A stretch of DNA of 64,000 nucleotides from CAG-873 sp910578365 (GTDB taxonomy: Bacteria; Bacteroidota; Bacteroidia; Bacteroidales; Muribaculaceae): contig OX620685.1 in assembly GCA_951635545.1 (NCBI GenBank), forward strand, positions 2,852,001 to 2,916,000. The letters run 5' to 3'. The notes below the pieces were generated by a model that was not told where the DNA came from, did not search any database, and was given only the letters and a program-made list of their open reading frames with translations. A program made the translations under genes and the position numbers. Positions 52,360 to 60,727 of the stretch are shown here, piece after piece (the stretch's first letter is position 1; every line of letters begins with the position of its first letter).

Positions 52360-52866
52360 TTAAAATTCCGCAATAGGATTTCTTGCGGATTCAAGTCTAT
52401 CCCAAAAGCTCATGGCAGACTTGAACACTTCAAAGCAGAAATGTTCTCGGTCTTTTACTTCTTTTATACTGCCATGCCCCTTTTCATCAGTGACACACAT
52501 CATATAACTACCAAGAGAATATTCCATTGTGAAGTATACGGCATGATGTAGGTTTCTATTAACGGCAAGCATACCGATTTCAACTTCGGAAATCATCCCG
52601 CTTTTAGGCATTTCAACGAGAATCAGACTAATCCCGGGGTGCCCGTTTATGCCTGACTCGATTGTCTTAATCTGACGATAGAGAGCAGAGACCTGTTTTG
52701 AAACGTTGTCGGGACGTTTGATGCTTGTTAGCTCTGCCACGTCGGCGGATGGATTATTATTATATTCCTTCACCAATTCAGGTATAACTGTAAAGTTGAG
52801 ATCATAATTGAATCTCATTACATCCTCTTTAGAAGGTTTTGAGAAGAGTTTTGAAAATATACTCAT
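52360..52866 (-). CDS. Unrecognised protein of the ARH cluster
   Basis: 168 residues, MSIFSKLFSKPSKEDVMRFN, basic start, no membrane helix. It could be a small alpha/beta protein (SLILVEMPKSGMISEVEIGM, YSLGSYMMCVTDEKGHGSIK). No family is recognised. Direction and short gaps (18 and 16 bp) tie it to its neighbours. Confidence 0.6.
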   Translation of the reverse strand: MSIFSKLFSKPSKEDVMRFNYDLNFTVIPELVKEYNNNPSADVAELTSIKRPDNVSKQVSALYRQIKTIESGINGHPGISLILVEMPKSGMISEVEIGMLAVNRNLHHAVYFTMEYSLGSYMMCVTDEKGHGSIKEVKDREHFCFEVFKSAMSFWDRLESARNPIAEF

Positions 52867-52882
52867 GTCGCTTGAAATAAAG

Positions 52883-53152
52883 TTAAAAGTTCTGAACTAT
52901 ATTAGTGCGAGTTACCCATATCTCGGAAGTTACCGGGATGTACTCATCATCAGGCTCTGAGATGACGAGCATCAACTCATCGGGCGATGTTGTGAAGTTC
53001 ATCTGAAGTTTGCGCGAGCAAGGCACCCATCCATAGCCCGGGATATTCAGGGCACGATTGTTATACCGTTTCCCATATTCGCCGTACAAGGTCATATAGC
53101 CAGCCTCAATTGAAGCTTCGCTTTTTAGATGTTGTAGTGAAACTGTTGTCAT
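52883..53152 (-). CDS. Unrecognised small protein, possibly 5'-truncated by the IS4 element
   Basis: 89 residues from ATG at 53152, only 8 bp from the IS end at 53161; the frame stays open up to the IS border, so the true N-terminus may have been lost. A Tyr-rich beta-type sequence (GYMTLYGEYGKRYNNRALNI, VISEPDDEYIPVTSEIWV). No family. First visible gene of the ARH cluster; any native promoter would lie on the other side of the IS. Confidence 0.55.
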   Translation of the reverse strand: MTTVSLQHLKSEASIEAGYMTLYGEYGKRYNNRALNIPGYGWVPCSRKLQMNFTTSPDELMLVISEPDDEYIPVTSEIWVTRTNIVQNF

Positions 53153-53160
53153 ATCACTAG

Positions 53161-54462
53161 TGTCCCATAAAAATGGGAGCTAGTTAAAAATTAAATAAAT
53201 TTGGTCCACTTGGGTCGTAGAGAACATTGAAATTTTGAGATTTAGTTTTGTCGAAGAGATCGACCAAATGAGAGGTGTCGGTCAATGAGGCTCCTATGAT
53301 TTGGAGGACTTCGTATGTTGATCGTTCAAGCTTCATATCATGCTGTACTATCGCGACAAGGCAGTAAGCACAGATTGCACAATAGATTTGGATACGCACC
53401 GCATTTTCAGATGTGCCCCAAAACTTCTTTATCTTTAGATGTTGTTTGAGCCATTTGAAAAACAGTTCAACTTGCCATCTGTTCTTATAAAGATTTGCGA
53501 CCTGTAGTGCCGACAATTTGAGGTCATTGGTAAGAAACATAAACTCCCGGTTCTGTTCGTCATCCCAATATCTGACTAGACGGAGATGTTCGGGATAATG
53601 TTTCTTAGGGTAAAATCCAGTCAGTTCAACAGTAGCATCCGACAACACATTATGAGGAAGTCTTCGCTTCCATTTTACCATTTTGTATTGGAGATTCTTT
53701 TTGGCTCTGACAACGAAAAAAGCTTCTATCGTATGTATCTTAAACAGACGTCTAAAGTCATTATATGCTCTATCGAAGATGTAATACGAACCTTGCTCAT
53801 ACGGGATTACGTCCATTGCCTTTGAGTCATGCACTGAAGCAGTCGTTATATGGAAGAATGTCGGAATCTGAGTTTCCACATCATACAGAGTATGGATTTT
53901 TACCCCTCCCTTCTTCTTGCGGAACTTAGCCCACCAGAATACAGCCAAACATAAATCTATCGTAGTTGAGTCGAACGCATAAACGTTTCCCTGTAGTTCA
54001 AAGATTTTCGTTTTTCGTTTATCCCGGGCTTCTGATACCATATAATATGCAAACTCCTCGAAGATTCGATAATCCCGATTCTGATTTGCATACGCAAGAT
54101 TGGTCTTGGATACACTACGACCCAATCCCAGATGGTACCACTTGGAACTATGTGCATCAAGAATGGTGATGAGATCCCTCAGACTTGACCGGTTGCATAA
54201 CTGACCATACATCATTGCCAAAAGTTGGTTCCAGCATGTGAAATGTTTCACATATCGGTTGCCATTATACTTTTCAACGATTCGGTTGAACTTGCTTCGG
54301 TTCATAAAGGCCACTAGTTGGGAGAAAACGTATTTGACATTGTACATGGTTCGTCAGATTGAAGAACCATAATATACTAATCAAGTCCGTTCGCACCAAA
54401 ATCTTTTCCAACAAACTAAATTTCAACAATTTCAAAGTACTCTTTCCGATTTTAATGGGACA
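53161..54462. mobile_element. IS4-family insertion sequence
   Basis: 1302 bp with imperfect terminal inverted repeats (TGTCCCATAAAAATGGG at 53161-53177 against TGTCCCATTAAAATCGG read inward from 54462; 15 of 17 match). No matching target duplication: CATATCACTAG on the left, TCAATGTAAT on the right. The element truncates the helicase gene on its right. Confidence 0.8.
53184..54347 (-). CDS. IS4-family transposase
   Basis: 387 residues. N-terminal DUF4372-type segment (FNRIVEKYNGNRYVKHFTCW, about 20-39), DDE core: VYAFDSTTIDLCL (about 125), SYYIFDRAYNDFRRLF (about 190), and the IS4 signature YKNRWQVELFFKWLKQHLKI with Y-(2)-R-(3)-E-(6)-K (about 287-306). Full length. Confidence 0.9.
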   Translation of the reverse strand: MYNVKYVFSQLVAFMNRSKFNRIVEKYNGNRYVKHFTCWNQLLAMMYGQLCNRSSLRDLITILDAHSSKWYHLGLGRSVSKTNLAYANQNRDYRIFEEFAYYMVSEARDKRKTKIFELQGNVYAFDSTTIDLCLAVFWWAKFRKKKGGVKIHTLYDVETQIPTFFHITTASVHDSKAMDVIPYEQGSYYIFDRAYNDFRRLFKIHTIEAFFVVRAKKNLQYKMVKWKRRLPHNVLSDATVELTGFYPKKHYPEHLRLVRYWDDEQNREFMFLTNDLKLSALQVANLYKNRWQVELFFKWLKQHLKIKKFWGTSENAVRIQIYCAICAYCLVAIVQHDMKLERSTYEVLQIIGASLTDTSHLVDLFDKTKSQNFNVLYDPSGPNLFNF

Positions 54463-57400
54463 TCAATGTAATCTTCTGTAAAATCATCAATTAATCCGAT
54501 TACGCACATCCTATAGATTGCCTTTTGGATAGCAGAACGATATTCCGATGAGCCATAGTCATTTGTATAGCTATACCCCCTTTCATTCTTCAAATATTTG
54601 GATTGCCTTGTATCAAAAACAGGTAACCTGTATTGTACAAAATAAGCATTATAATGATCTAGAACTTCGTCGCATTCATTATAATCTATGTAATATGTCA
54701 GCGTTGAGCCAATTGGGTAGCTCTTTATATATTTGATTATTCCGAAACTATTAGCCTCCTTAACCCTTTCATCTTTGACCATCTCCTCGTTGCTTATCCT
54801 TACCCTTAAATTGTTTAGCAACATAGTCATTATGGCTAATTCAAACTCTTCACCCAAGAAATTTCTATCATAGAAGAACTTGTTATTCATGTAATCAACC
54901 GAAAACTCTCTCCATTCACCGGTACGAACATTTTTCTGCCAATATTTTCTGGGCGAATACATTATAGTGGCTAAAGCCATTTTACGGTCTCGTCCGGCTC
55001 GTCCAGCTTCTTGGACAAACGATTCCAGGGAACCCGGATAATTCAAGTGTACAGTGATTCGTACATTTGATTTATCGATACCCATACCAAAAGCTTTCGT
55101 TGCTACCATTAAATTGGTCTTGCCACTTAAAAAATCATCTTGATTTGTAGCATTATCTCCTCCTTTGTAGGTAGAGAAGTTTGAAATACCTTCATCAGTT
55201 AGACTCTTACCTACAGAGTCGGGTGATAGTTTGGCTGATGATTTAGCTCGTAAACAGAATACAATGCCAGCACATTCGCTGGTCGCTTTGGTATACCATT
55301 CAGAATCTATCGGCACAAGTAAATCAGTCGAATTTACCTGAGCTATTCTTTCGGCGTCAATTATATTCTCTCTTTCGATAAATCTCTTGCGAATCTTTGA
55401 TAAATTGTCGGGACTTTGTATCTCTGTAATCTTGGCTGTGGATTCCGAAATCGCATTTAGGAGCATACTTTCTTTTAAATCATCTACTTGACGCGCTTTT
55501 TCAGCTTCATCTGCATCAATTGGGATGATGGCATATTGCAATTCAAGCCTATTTGTATTTTCATATCTCACGGTTGCGTCATCTTCAAGAGAGTACGCAT
55601 TTGGCCCGGATAATTCACGTTCAACATCAGCAAGTACGTCAAAAGACGCAGTTGCTGTAAGCCCGAACAATGAAATATGATTATCTTCTCCTTCGACCTC
55701 CTTAGGAAGTACATAATTGTATAAATTACGTCCGAGATGCAGATATGCAAGCCTAAAATCATGCCCCCATTCCGATACACAGTGAACTTCATCGATTACT
55801 CCATATGAGAAAAAGACATTAGACTCGTGCATTGATCTGAGGGTTTCTCTAAAACTATGAATGCTCAGTCTTTCAGGAGACAAGAACATTATCTGGATGC
55901 GGGACTGAGTCAAAAGGCTCTCCCTCATTCTCTTCTCTTCTTTTTCCAAGTCTCCGTTAATGAACGATATAGAGTCAATCCCAACTCGAAGAAGACCATC
56001 CATTTGATCTTTCATTAATCCTTTGAGAGGATCAACTACAATTGTTACACCAGGCTGAAGCATAGCTGCAAGTTGGTAAGTAAGCGATTTACCTCCGCCC
56101 GTTGGAAGAAGACCGATTACACTTTTTAGACTCAAGGCTCTGTTTAAAATGGGTAATTGACCCGGTCTGAAATCTTCTTTTCTGAAAAGCAAATTGAGAA
56201 AGTAGCGAAGGTGAAGGACCATTCGTTCATCAAAGATGTAATTGCTATACTCGTTTTTATGCACAAATTGCTTATACTTAATTCTTTCAGCAGTATAGAG
56301 TATTCTATCATCATATATTGTGCGCGAACTGCGTACTATAAAATAGCAATTATTTTTCGCAATATATTTTGAGAATTTTACTGATTCTGGCTGTGCGCAT
56401 TTGCCAATCGATATGTCGATAATTAAATCATATTCTTCCTTATCAGACGCAGTTAGCGGATTTTCAATAACTATATTGGGCAAAAACATATCGTGATAGG
56501 ATTCAGTCATGCCAATTATGTGATTATATAACTCTTTCAGATCATCAACTGCAAGATGTGCAATATTCGTATCATCTTCAAGTATAAGAATTCGCCATTC
56601 TGCTGTATCAAGGGAAAGGTGCGTACTTATCAAAGCCTCTATAATAGTTTTCTGTATCCTCGCAACCGCAAGCAATGCATGAGAACGTTTTCCCTCAGAC
56701 AAATGGGATACTTCGTTCAAGACTTTTGTGCTGGCCAATGTAGGAAGTCCTCTCGAAATCAGATTACTCAATAACGCATAGATCGGATGCACTTGTCGAT
56801 GAGCTGACATGTCGAAGGGTGCCATTATTTCAAATGCAGACATCTGCTTATCGGCGTGTACATGTAATGAATCAGTGTATGCTGCATACAATTGGAGTGG
56901 TGCAAAATACTGATATTTTCGTAAAACGCTTTGTTGATTGGTTAATACAAAATCAAAACTTTGGATTAAACAACCATAATCTTTACCGTTTGGATGCTTT
57001 CCAAATTTAGTCTCACGATAATTGGTAAAGACATTTATATCATTCTCTATAAAATATTTCTTAAATTCATTGATTCGGCTCTCGTTAAGATTCGCGGGGC
57101 CTATGCACAAAACAATATGTTGTTGTCCAGAAGATGTAATAAGCTTTGCAACTCCCTTTAGGCTTACACTTGATATATCAAGAATATTAGAAAAAATATG
57201 GACGGCACAGGGATGTTCAACTACAATTTCTTTAATAGTATTCTCATCAGTTTCATCTGAAGGAAGGAATGCCGCAGTTTCACATATTTCTATATTTTTC
57301 TGACCTTTAAGAGCCTGTTTTACATGCAGAAGCGCACGCTTCCGGGCTATGTAAGATGGTTCTTCAAGCGTTACTTTCTGCAATTTAGATAGAAGGCCTT

Positions 57401-57752
57401 TATTTTTGAGGTGATCAATAAATGACAAGGTTCCGATTCCTTGTCCACAACCCCAGTCAAAAACCTCCACGCCGTTTGCGACTTTATCATAAGGGAAGTT
57501 GCCCATGTAAACTTCGTCAGAAAAGGCAAAATTTAGCTTATGGTTGTGCATCCGGCCATAAGCCGCCATATAAGCTGAACACAATTCTTCCGTTGCCAGT
57601 ATTGCAGTACCATGTTCAAGCCATCTCCCTTCGGTATCTCTATATTTAAAAGGCTCCATTCTGAATCTCTCAGGAATATTCATAGCTGCAACCTTTACAA
57701 TATCCTCAACGTTGAGATTATCGATTTTTTTTATTTCCTCCTTATATATCAT
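54432..57752 (-). CDS. Methyltransferase-like/RecQ-like helicase, 3' end lost to the IS4 element
   Basis: 1106 residues; the last about ten (from VPLKSERVL) come from IS sequence, so the native C-terminus is missing. Order: methyltransferase-like domain with SAM-binding FDWGCGQGIG (98-107); a middle region (about 320-515) of unknown type; a RecQ-like SF2 helicase with FRPGQ (528-532), Walker A LPTGGGKS (549-556), DEVH (654-657), LTATAS (698-703), FGMGIDKSNV (888-897) and QEAGRAGRD (914-922). An about 90-residue insert (about 740-830) splits the helicase lobes. It overlaps the DUF1848 gene by 4 bp (ATGA), so the two are translationally coupled. Likely role: DNA unwinding coupled to methylation in repair or phage defence; that is inference. 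Confidence 0.85.
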   Translation of the reverse strand: MIYKEEIKKIDNLNVEDIVKVAAMNIPERFRMEPFKYRDTEGRWLEHGTAILATEELCSAYMAAYGRMHNHKLNFAFSDEVYMGNFPYDKVANGVEVFDWGCGQGIGTLSFIDHLKNKGLLSKLQKVTLEEPSYIARKRALLHVKQALKGQKNIEICETAAFLPSDETDENTIKEIVVEHPCAVHIFSNILDISSVSLKGVAKLITSSGQQHIVLCIGPANLNESRINEFKKYFIENDINVFTNYRETKFGKHPNGKDYGCLIQSFDFVLTNQQSVLRKYQYFAPLQLYAAYTDSLHVHADKQMSAFEIMAPFDMSAHRQVHPIYALLSNLISRGLPTLASTKVLNEVSHLSEGKRSHALLAVARIQKTIIEALISTHLSLDTAEWRILILEDDTNIAHLAVDDLKELYNHIIGMTESYHDMFLPNIVIENPLTASDKEEYDLIIDISIGKCAQPESVKFSKYIAKNNCYFIVRSSRTIYDDRILYTAERIKYKQFVHKNEYSNYIFDERMVLHLRYFLNLLFRKEDFRPGQLPILNRALSLKSVIGLLPTGGGKSLTYQLAAMLQPGVTIVVDPLKGLMKDQMDGLLRVGIDSISFINGDLEKEEKRMRESLLTQSRIQIMFLSPERLSIHSFRETLRSMHESNVFFSYGVIDEVHCVSEWGHDFRLAYLHLGRNLYNYVLPKEVEGEDNHISLFGLTATASFDVLADVERELSGPNAYSLEDDATVRYENTNRLELQYAIIPIDADEAEKARQVDDLKESMLLNAISESTAKITEIQSPDNLSKIRKRFIERENIIDAERIAQVNSTDLLVPIDSEWYTKATSECAGIVFCLRAKSSAKLSPDSVGKSLTDEGISNFSTYKGGDNATNQDDFLSGKTNLMVATKAFGMGIDKSNVRITVHLNYPGSLESFVQEAGRAGRDRKMALATIMYSPRKYWQKNVRTGEWREFSVDYMNNKFFYDRNFLGEEFELAIMTMLLNNLRVRISNEEMVKDERVKEANSFGIIKYIKSYPIGSTLTYYIDYNECDEVLDHYNAYFVQYRLPVFDTRQSKYLKNERGYSYTNDYGSSEYRSAIQKAIYRMCVIGLIDDFTEDYIDVPLKSERVL

Positions 57753-58831
57753 TTCCCTGTTATTGTGTCCTGGAATGGGTTCGCCTTGTGTTGCTGCCAG
57801 TTACGGACAGCAACCTCTTTGCTTGAATTGGCATAGCAATACTCACAGAGATGTGGGCATGTATTGTACTCGCCTATATCTTTGCTATTCATACATCCAC
57901 AAGCAATGCGCTGCCCCTTGTCTCTATTATTTTGGCGAATGGCAATATATTTACCGTTACCTATTTCTACTGCATCTTCCGGAATATAGATCGGCTCTAT
58001 TTCGGCAAATAGATTATCTGAATGAGCGGTGTCAATAACTTCAGCACCAAGAAATTTCAGTAATTCGGGCGAATGAGAGCCGAAACGCACCATTAGTCTG
58101 TCATCGACGCAATGGTTGTGTTCTACTTCGGGAAGATTTGCAGCTTCACCGCAGGTGGCAAGTATAAAGTTCCAGCCTTTTCGCCTGTTAAGTTCAACAA
58201 GGCGGCCTGCAAATTCAAGCATTTGCTTAGGATTCCAATCAATATAATTGATATGGCTTCGTTCGAGATTTGACTTGACTTTCCGATAAGAAACGATGTC
58301 GGCGAAACTGAAAACGAGTTTTTCAGTGTACCCGTTCAGCTGGTCTCCAATATTCTCGATTTTGGATAGTAGTTTATCCATATCGATCTTATCTGTAAGG
58401 ATAAGCGGGTCAAATCGCCAAACGACAGCACCTTTGCCAAGTTTATTCACAAGAAGCTTGAATGTCTCGATACGTTCAGCCAGAGGTCGAACACCTTTCT
58501 CCAACCCCTCCTCCTCATAGTCATTCAAAGTATATTGAATGTAACATCCAATGCCTCTTTTTTTTAGTTCGTCAAGATAATTTAGCAACGGACGTGGATT
58601 CTTTGACCAAAACACAATGAATTTGGTGTCTGCATATCCAACGTAACTTTTCACCCCGTTAAAAGGATTCGTCCATGCTGAATATCCTTTCTCCAGTCTA
58701 TGAAAGAACCAATCCGCATAGAACGCCGGTATATCCGTACTTCTACTTGCAGATACGACAATTGGGAAAGTGGCCTTAGCCACCTCTCCATTGTCAAGAG
58801 TGACGAATCTATCTTCTTGTTTCTTTGCCAT
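57749..58831 (-). CDS. DUF1848 protein (radical-SAM-like, C-terminal Cys motif)
   Basis: 360 residues. SASRSTDIPAFYADWFFHRL (about 27-46), DTKFIVFWSKNPRPLL (about 68-83) and VVWRFDPLILTD (about 137-148) are the DUF1848 signatures; three Cys near the end form CPHLCEYCYA (about 328-337), a CxxxCxxC arrangement that could hold an Fe-S cluster as in radical-SAM or SPL-like enzymes. Another Cys pair is in IACGCMN. Function is unknown. First gene of a two-gene operon with the methyltransferase-helicase protein; AT-rich like its partner. No clear promoter box was picked out in 58832-58961. Confidence 0.8.
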   Translation of the reverse strand: MAKKQEDRFVTLDNGEVAKATFPIVVSASRSTDIPAFYADWFFHRLEKGYSAWTNPFNGVKSYVGYADTKFIVFWSKNPRPLLNYLDELKKRGIGCYIQYTLNDYEEEGLEKGVRPLAERIETFKLLVNKLGKGAVVWRFDPLILTDKIDMDKLLSKIENIGDQLNGYTEKLVFSFADIVSYRKVKSNLERSHINYIDWNPKQMLEFAGRLVELNRRKGWNFILATCGEAANLPEVEHNHCVDDRLMVRFGSHSPELLKFLGAEVIDTAHSDNLFAEIEPIYIPEDAVEIGNGKYIAIRQNNRDKGQRIACGCMNSKDIGEYNTCPHLCEYCYANSSKEVAVRNWQQHKANPFQDTITGK

Positions 58832-58961
58832 ATTTACTTTTTATTGACGAAACATTATCAGATAGTAGAAGTCTTGATCTCCGGGTAAATTATTTATTAT
58901 GAAGGATACCATGTCTAGTCCGGAAAAGTGTTGACCGTCAGATTCAACATTTTTTAGTAAA

Positions 58962-59462
58962 ATGTGTGAAGAAAACAAAAAATTCTGGGACGAATCTCAG
59001 ATTTCGGCAATCAATGCCTGGCACAGCAGCGGAAAAAGTTTCAGTCAGATTGACGAGGAATACAATTTTGCGGTCGGGACATTGTTTACAATAGTAAATG
59101 CAATCCCGGACTATCGCGGCACACGGTCAAGCATCAGCAAATGGCTGCGCCGCATGACGGGAGCATTAATTCCCGGCTCCGGATGCCGGACAACAAAGGC
59201 CATATCGTCCCTGGCAACTCCGGCACAAACGACAAAAAAGAAAGGAATGACAAAGAAAACCTCTCCCACTACCAGGCTCACGGATACCGAGCAGACCATA
59301 CTGGATCTAACACGCAAGTTAAACGCCGCCACCAGAAAGATAGAGAAACTGGAGGCTGACAGGAAAAAGGCAGAGCTGCGTGAAGAGTTCCAGAGTGGTG
59401 TCATCGCCGAATACAAGAAGCTTGTAAAGCCTGCGCAGTCAAAAAAATCAACTACCAAGTAG
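58962..59462 (+). CDS. IS3 transposase OrfA (helix-turn-helix part)
   Basis: 166 residues. An N-terminal DNA-binding part (DESQISAINAWHSSGKSFSQ) and a C-terminal Lys-rich coiled coil (DLTRKLNAATRKIEKLEADR) that serves dimerisation. Longer than typical IS3 OrfA because of a Ser/Thr-rich linker (about 60-105). OrfB lies in the -1 frame. Confidence 0.82.
   Translation: MCEENKKFWDESQISAINAWHSSGKSFSQIDEEYNFAVGTLFTIVNAIPDYRGTRSSISKWLRRMTGALIPGSGCRTTKAISSLATPAQTTKKKGMTKKTSPTTRLTDTEQTILDLTRKLNAATRKIEKLEADRKKAELREEFQSGVIAEYKKLVKPAQSKKSTTK
59441..59447 (+). other. Candidate -1 ribosomal frameshift site (A7)
   Basis: Seven A residues in the sequence TCAAAAAAATC, near the end of orfA. A -1 slip here continues in the orfB frame without stop (KINYQVAMRL), yielding an OrfAB fusion as in most IS3 elements. 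The orfA stop follows 13 bp later. Confidence 0.7.
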
Positions 59463-59464
59463 CC

Positions 59465-60346
59465 ATGCGCTTGCGCATGTCCCGTGACCTGAGTGTCAGC
59501 GAGGCATGCGGGTTGCTTGGGGTGACTAAACAAGCGTGGTATGCCTTTTTCAAAAGGTCGTTCAAGGATGCCATTGACGAAGACCGCATCCTGGAATGCG
59601 TTCGCTCGATACGAGAGGATCTTCCGGCACTCGGAGTCAGAAAGATGAAGGACAGGTTACGTAAGGAGTTCTGTCTCGACATAGGCCGTGACCGCCTGTT
59701 CGATATCATGAACAGGCATAATCTTCTGATACGTCCCCGAGTCCGCAGGACAAGGACAACCTTCTCCGATCACGGAATGAAGGTCTATCCGGATCTACGG
59801 AAAGACTTCGCGCCTGATGACATAAACCAGTTGTGGGTAAGCGACATAACATATATATGGCTTCCTGATCAGAATACATTTTACTATCTGTTTCTGATTA
59901 CGGATGCCTATTCGAAGAAAATAGTGGGATGGGAGATTGCCGATAACATGCGGCATGAGAACGCCATGACGGCATTGAAGATGGCTTTCAGGCAATGCAG
60001 GAGAGGTCAGCATCCCATACACCACTCGGACAAGGGACTTCAGTATTGTGCCAAACCCTACGTGGAAATGCTTCGTAGACGCCACGCCCGAATCAGCATG
60101 ACGGAAGGGCACGACCCACGTAACAACGGAATTGCCGAAAGGGTAAACGGCATACTTAAAGAGGAGTTTCTGAAGCATATGGACGTAAGGAAGGACAACA
60201 TACGGCAGGTGCTGGAGGATGTAATCAACACTTACCATACCCGCCGACCGCACCTCAGTCTCGGCATGCTGACTCCCGATGAAGTGCATCGCGGAGCGGT
60301 ACCCGGACGTAAGCTCTGGAAAAAATATCACGGCTCTTTCATTTAA
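59465..60346 (+). CDS. IS3 transposase OrfB (integrase core), 3' tail altered by MITE
   Basis: 293 residues. HTH_21 segment (RNGRD-like DIGRDRLFDIMNRHNLLIRP, about 73-92) and the rve integrase core with DDE: LWVSDITYIWL (about 122), PIHHSDKGLQYC (about 185) and DPRNNGIAERVNGILKEEF with Glu (about 218-236). The last five residues (HGSFI) come from the MITE at 60329; after removing it and one duplication the gene would end in YYLKSA. The catalytic core is intact. Confidence 0.9.
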   Translation: MRLRMSRDLSVSEACGLLGVTKQAWYAFFKRSFKDAIDEDRILECVRSIREDLPALGVRKMKDRLRKEFCLDIGRDRLFDIMNRHNLLIRPRVRRTRTTFSDHGMKVYPDLRKDFAPDDINQLWVSDITYIWLPDQNTFYYLFLITDAYSKKIVGWEIADNMRHENAMTALKMAFRQCRRGQHPIHHSDKGLQYCAKPYVEMLRRRHARISMTEGHDPRNNGIAERVNGILKEEFLKHMDVRKDNIRQVLEDVINTYHTRRPHLSLGMLTPDEVHRGAVPGRKLWKKYHGSFI

Positions 60347-60506
60347 CTTTGATGCTACAATGCGCCACTGTTAATCAAGTAGTTATATGTAGCAGTTTCG
60401 CAATGGCTGTATTAATCTCATTTTGGATAAAAGGGTTAATGGCTTTTAACTAACTATAAGTCATGCACTTTGAAAATTCAAAGCATTTTTAAATGAAAGA
60501 GCCGTG
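60329..60506. mobile_element. 178-bp MITE, copy 2 (inverted relative to copy 1)
   Basis: Same element as 46507-46684, in inverse orientation, differing by about one base. Ends CACGGCTCTTTCATTTA and its complement; flanked by the 10-bp direct repeat GAAAAAATAT (60319-60328 and 60507-60516). It sits in the 3' tail of the IS3 orfB. Confidence 0.9.
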
Positions 60507-60603
60507 GAAAAAATATTACCTGAAATCTGCATGAGTCAAGATTTTTCAGTACTTTTGCATACCCCAACCGACGGGACTGACGGTGATTGCACTGCAAGTC
60601 TCA

Positions 60604-60637
60604 AAAATCCCCGGGGCATCGAGCCCCGGAGGATTTT
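60604..60637. other. Strong GC hairpin in the gap before the tape-measure remnant
   Basis: AAAATCCCCGGGGC (60604-60617) pairs with GCCCCGG-GGATTTT (60623-60637, one bulged A) around a 5-nt loop. The gap 60507-60727 has no other feature I can support; the hairpin could be a terminator or a piece of a mobile element. Confidence 0.5.
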
Positions 60638-60727
60638 ACCCCAACCTCGGGGATCTCAGGCTCATACCTGCATGTCTCCACAGTCTTCGGACTGTTTAAC
60701 ATTCATTCATAATCTCAAACCCTCTGA

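Larger units (their letters stand above)
58915..60595. mobile_element. IS3-family insertion sequence, right end approximate
   Basis: Left end near TGTCTAGTCCGGAAAAGTG (about 58914), with TTGACCGTCAG just inside; a related inverted sequence CTGACGGTGA is at about 60577-60586, so the right end lies near 60595. Contains orfA and orfB. The second MITE has inserted into the 3' tail of orfB. The flanks are the DUF1848 operon and a tape-measure fragment. Confidence 0.6.
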
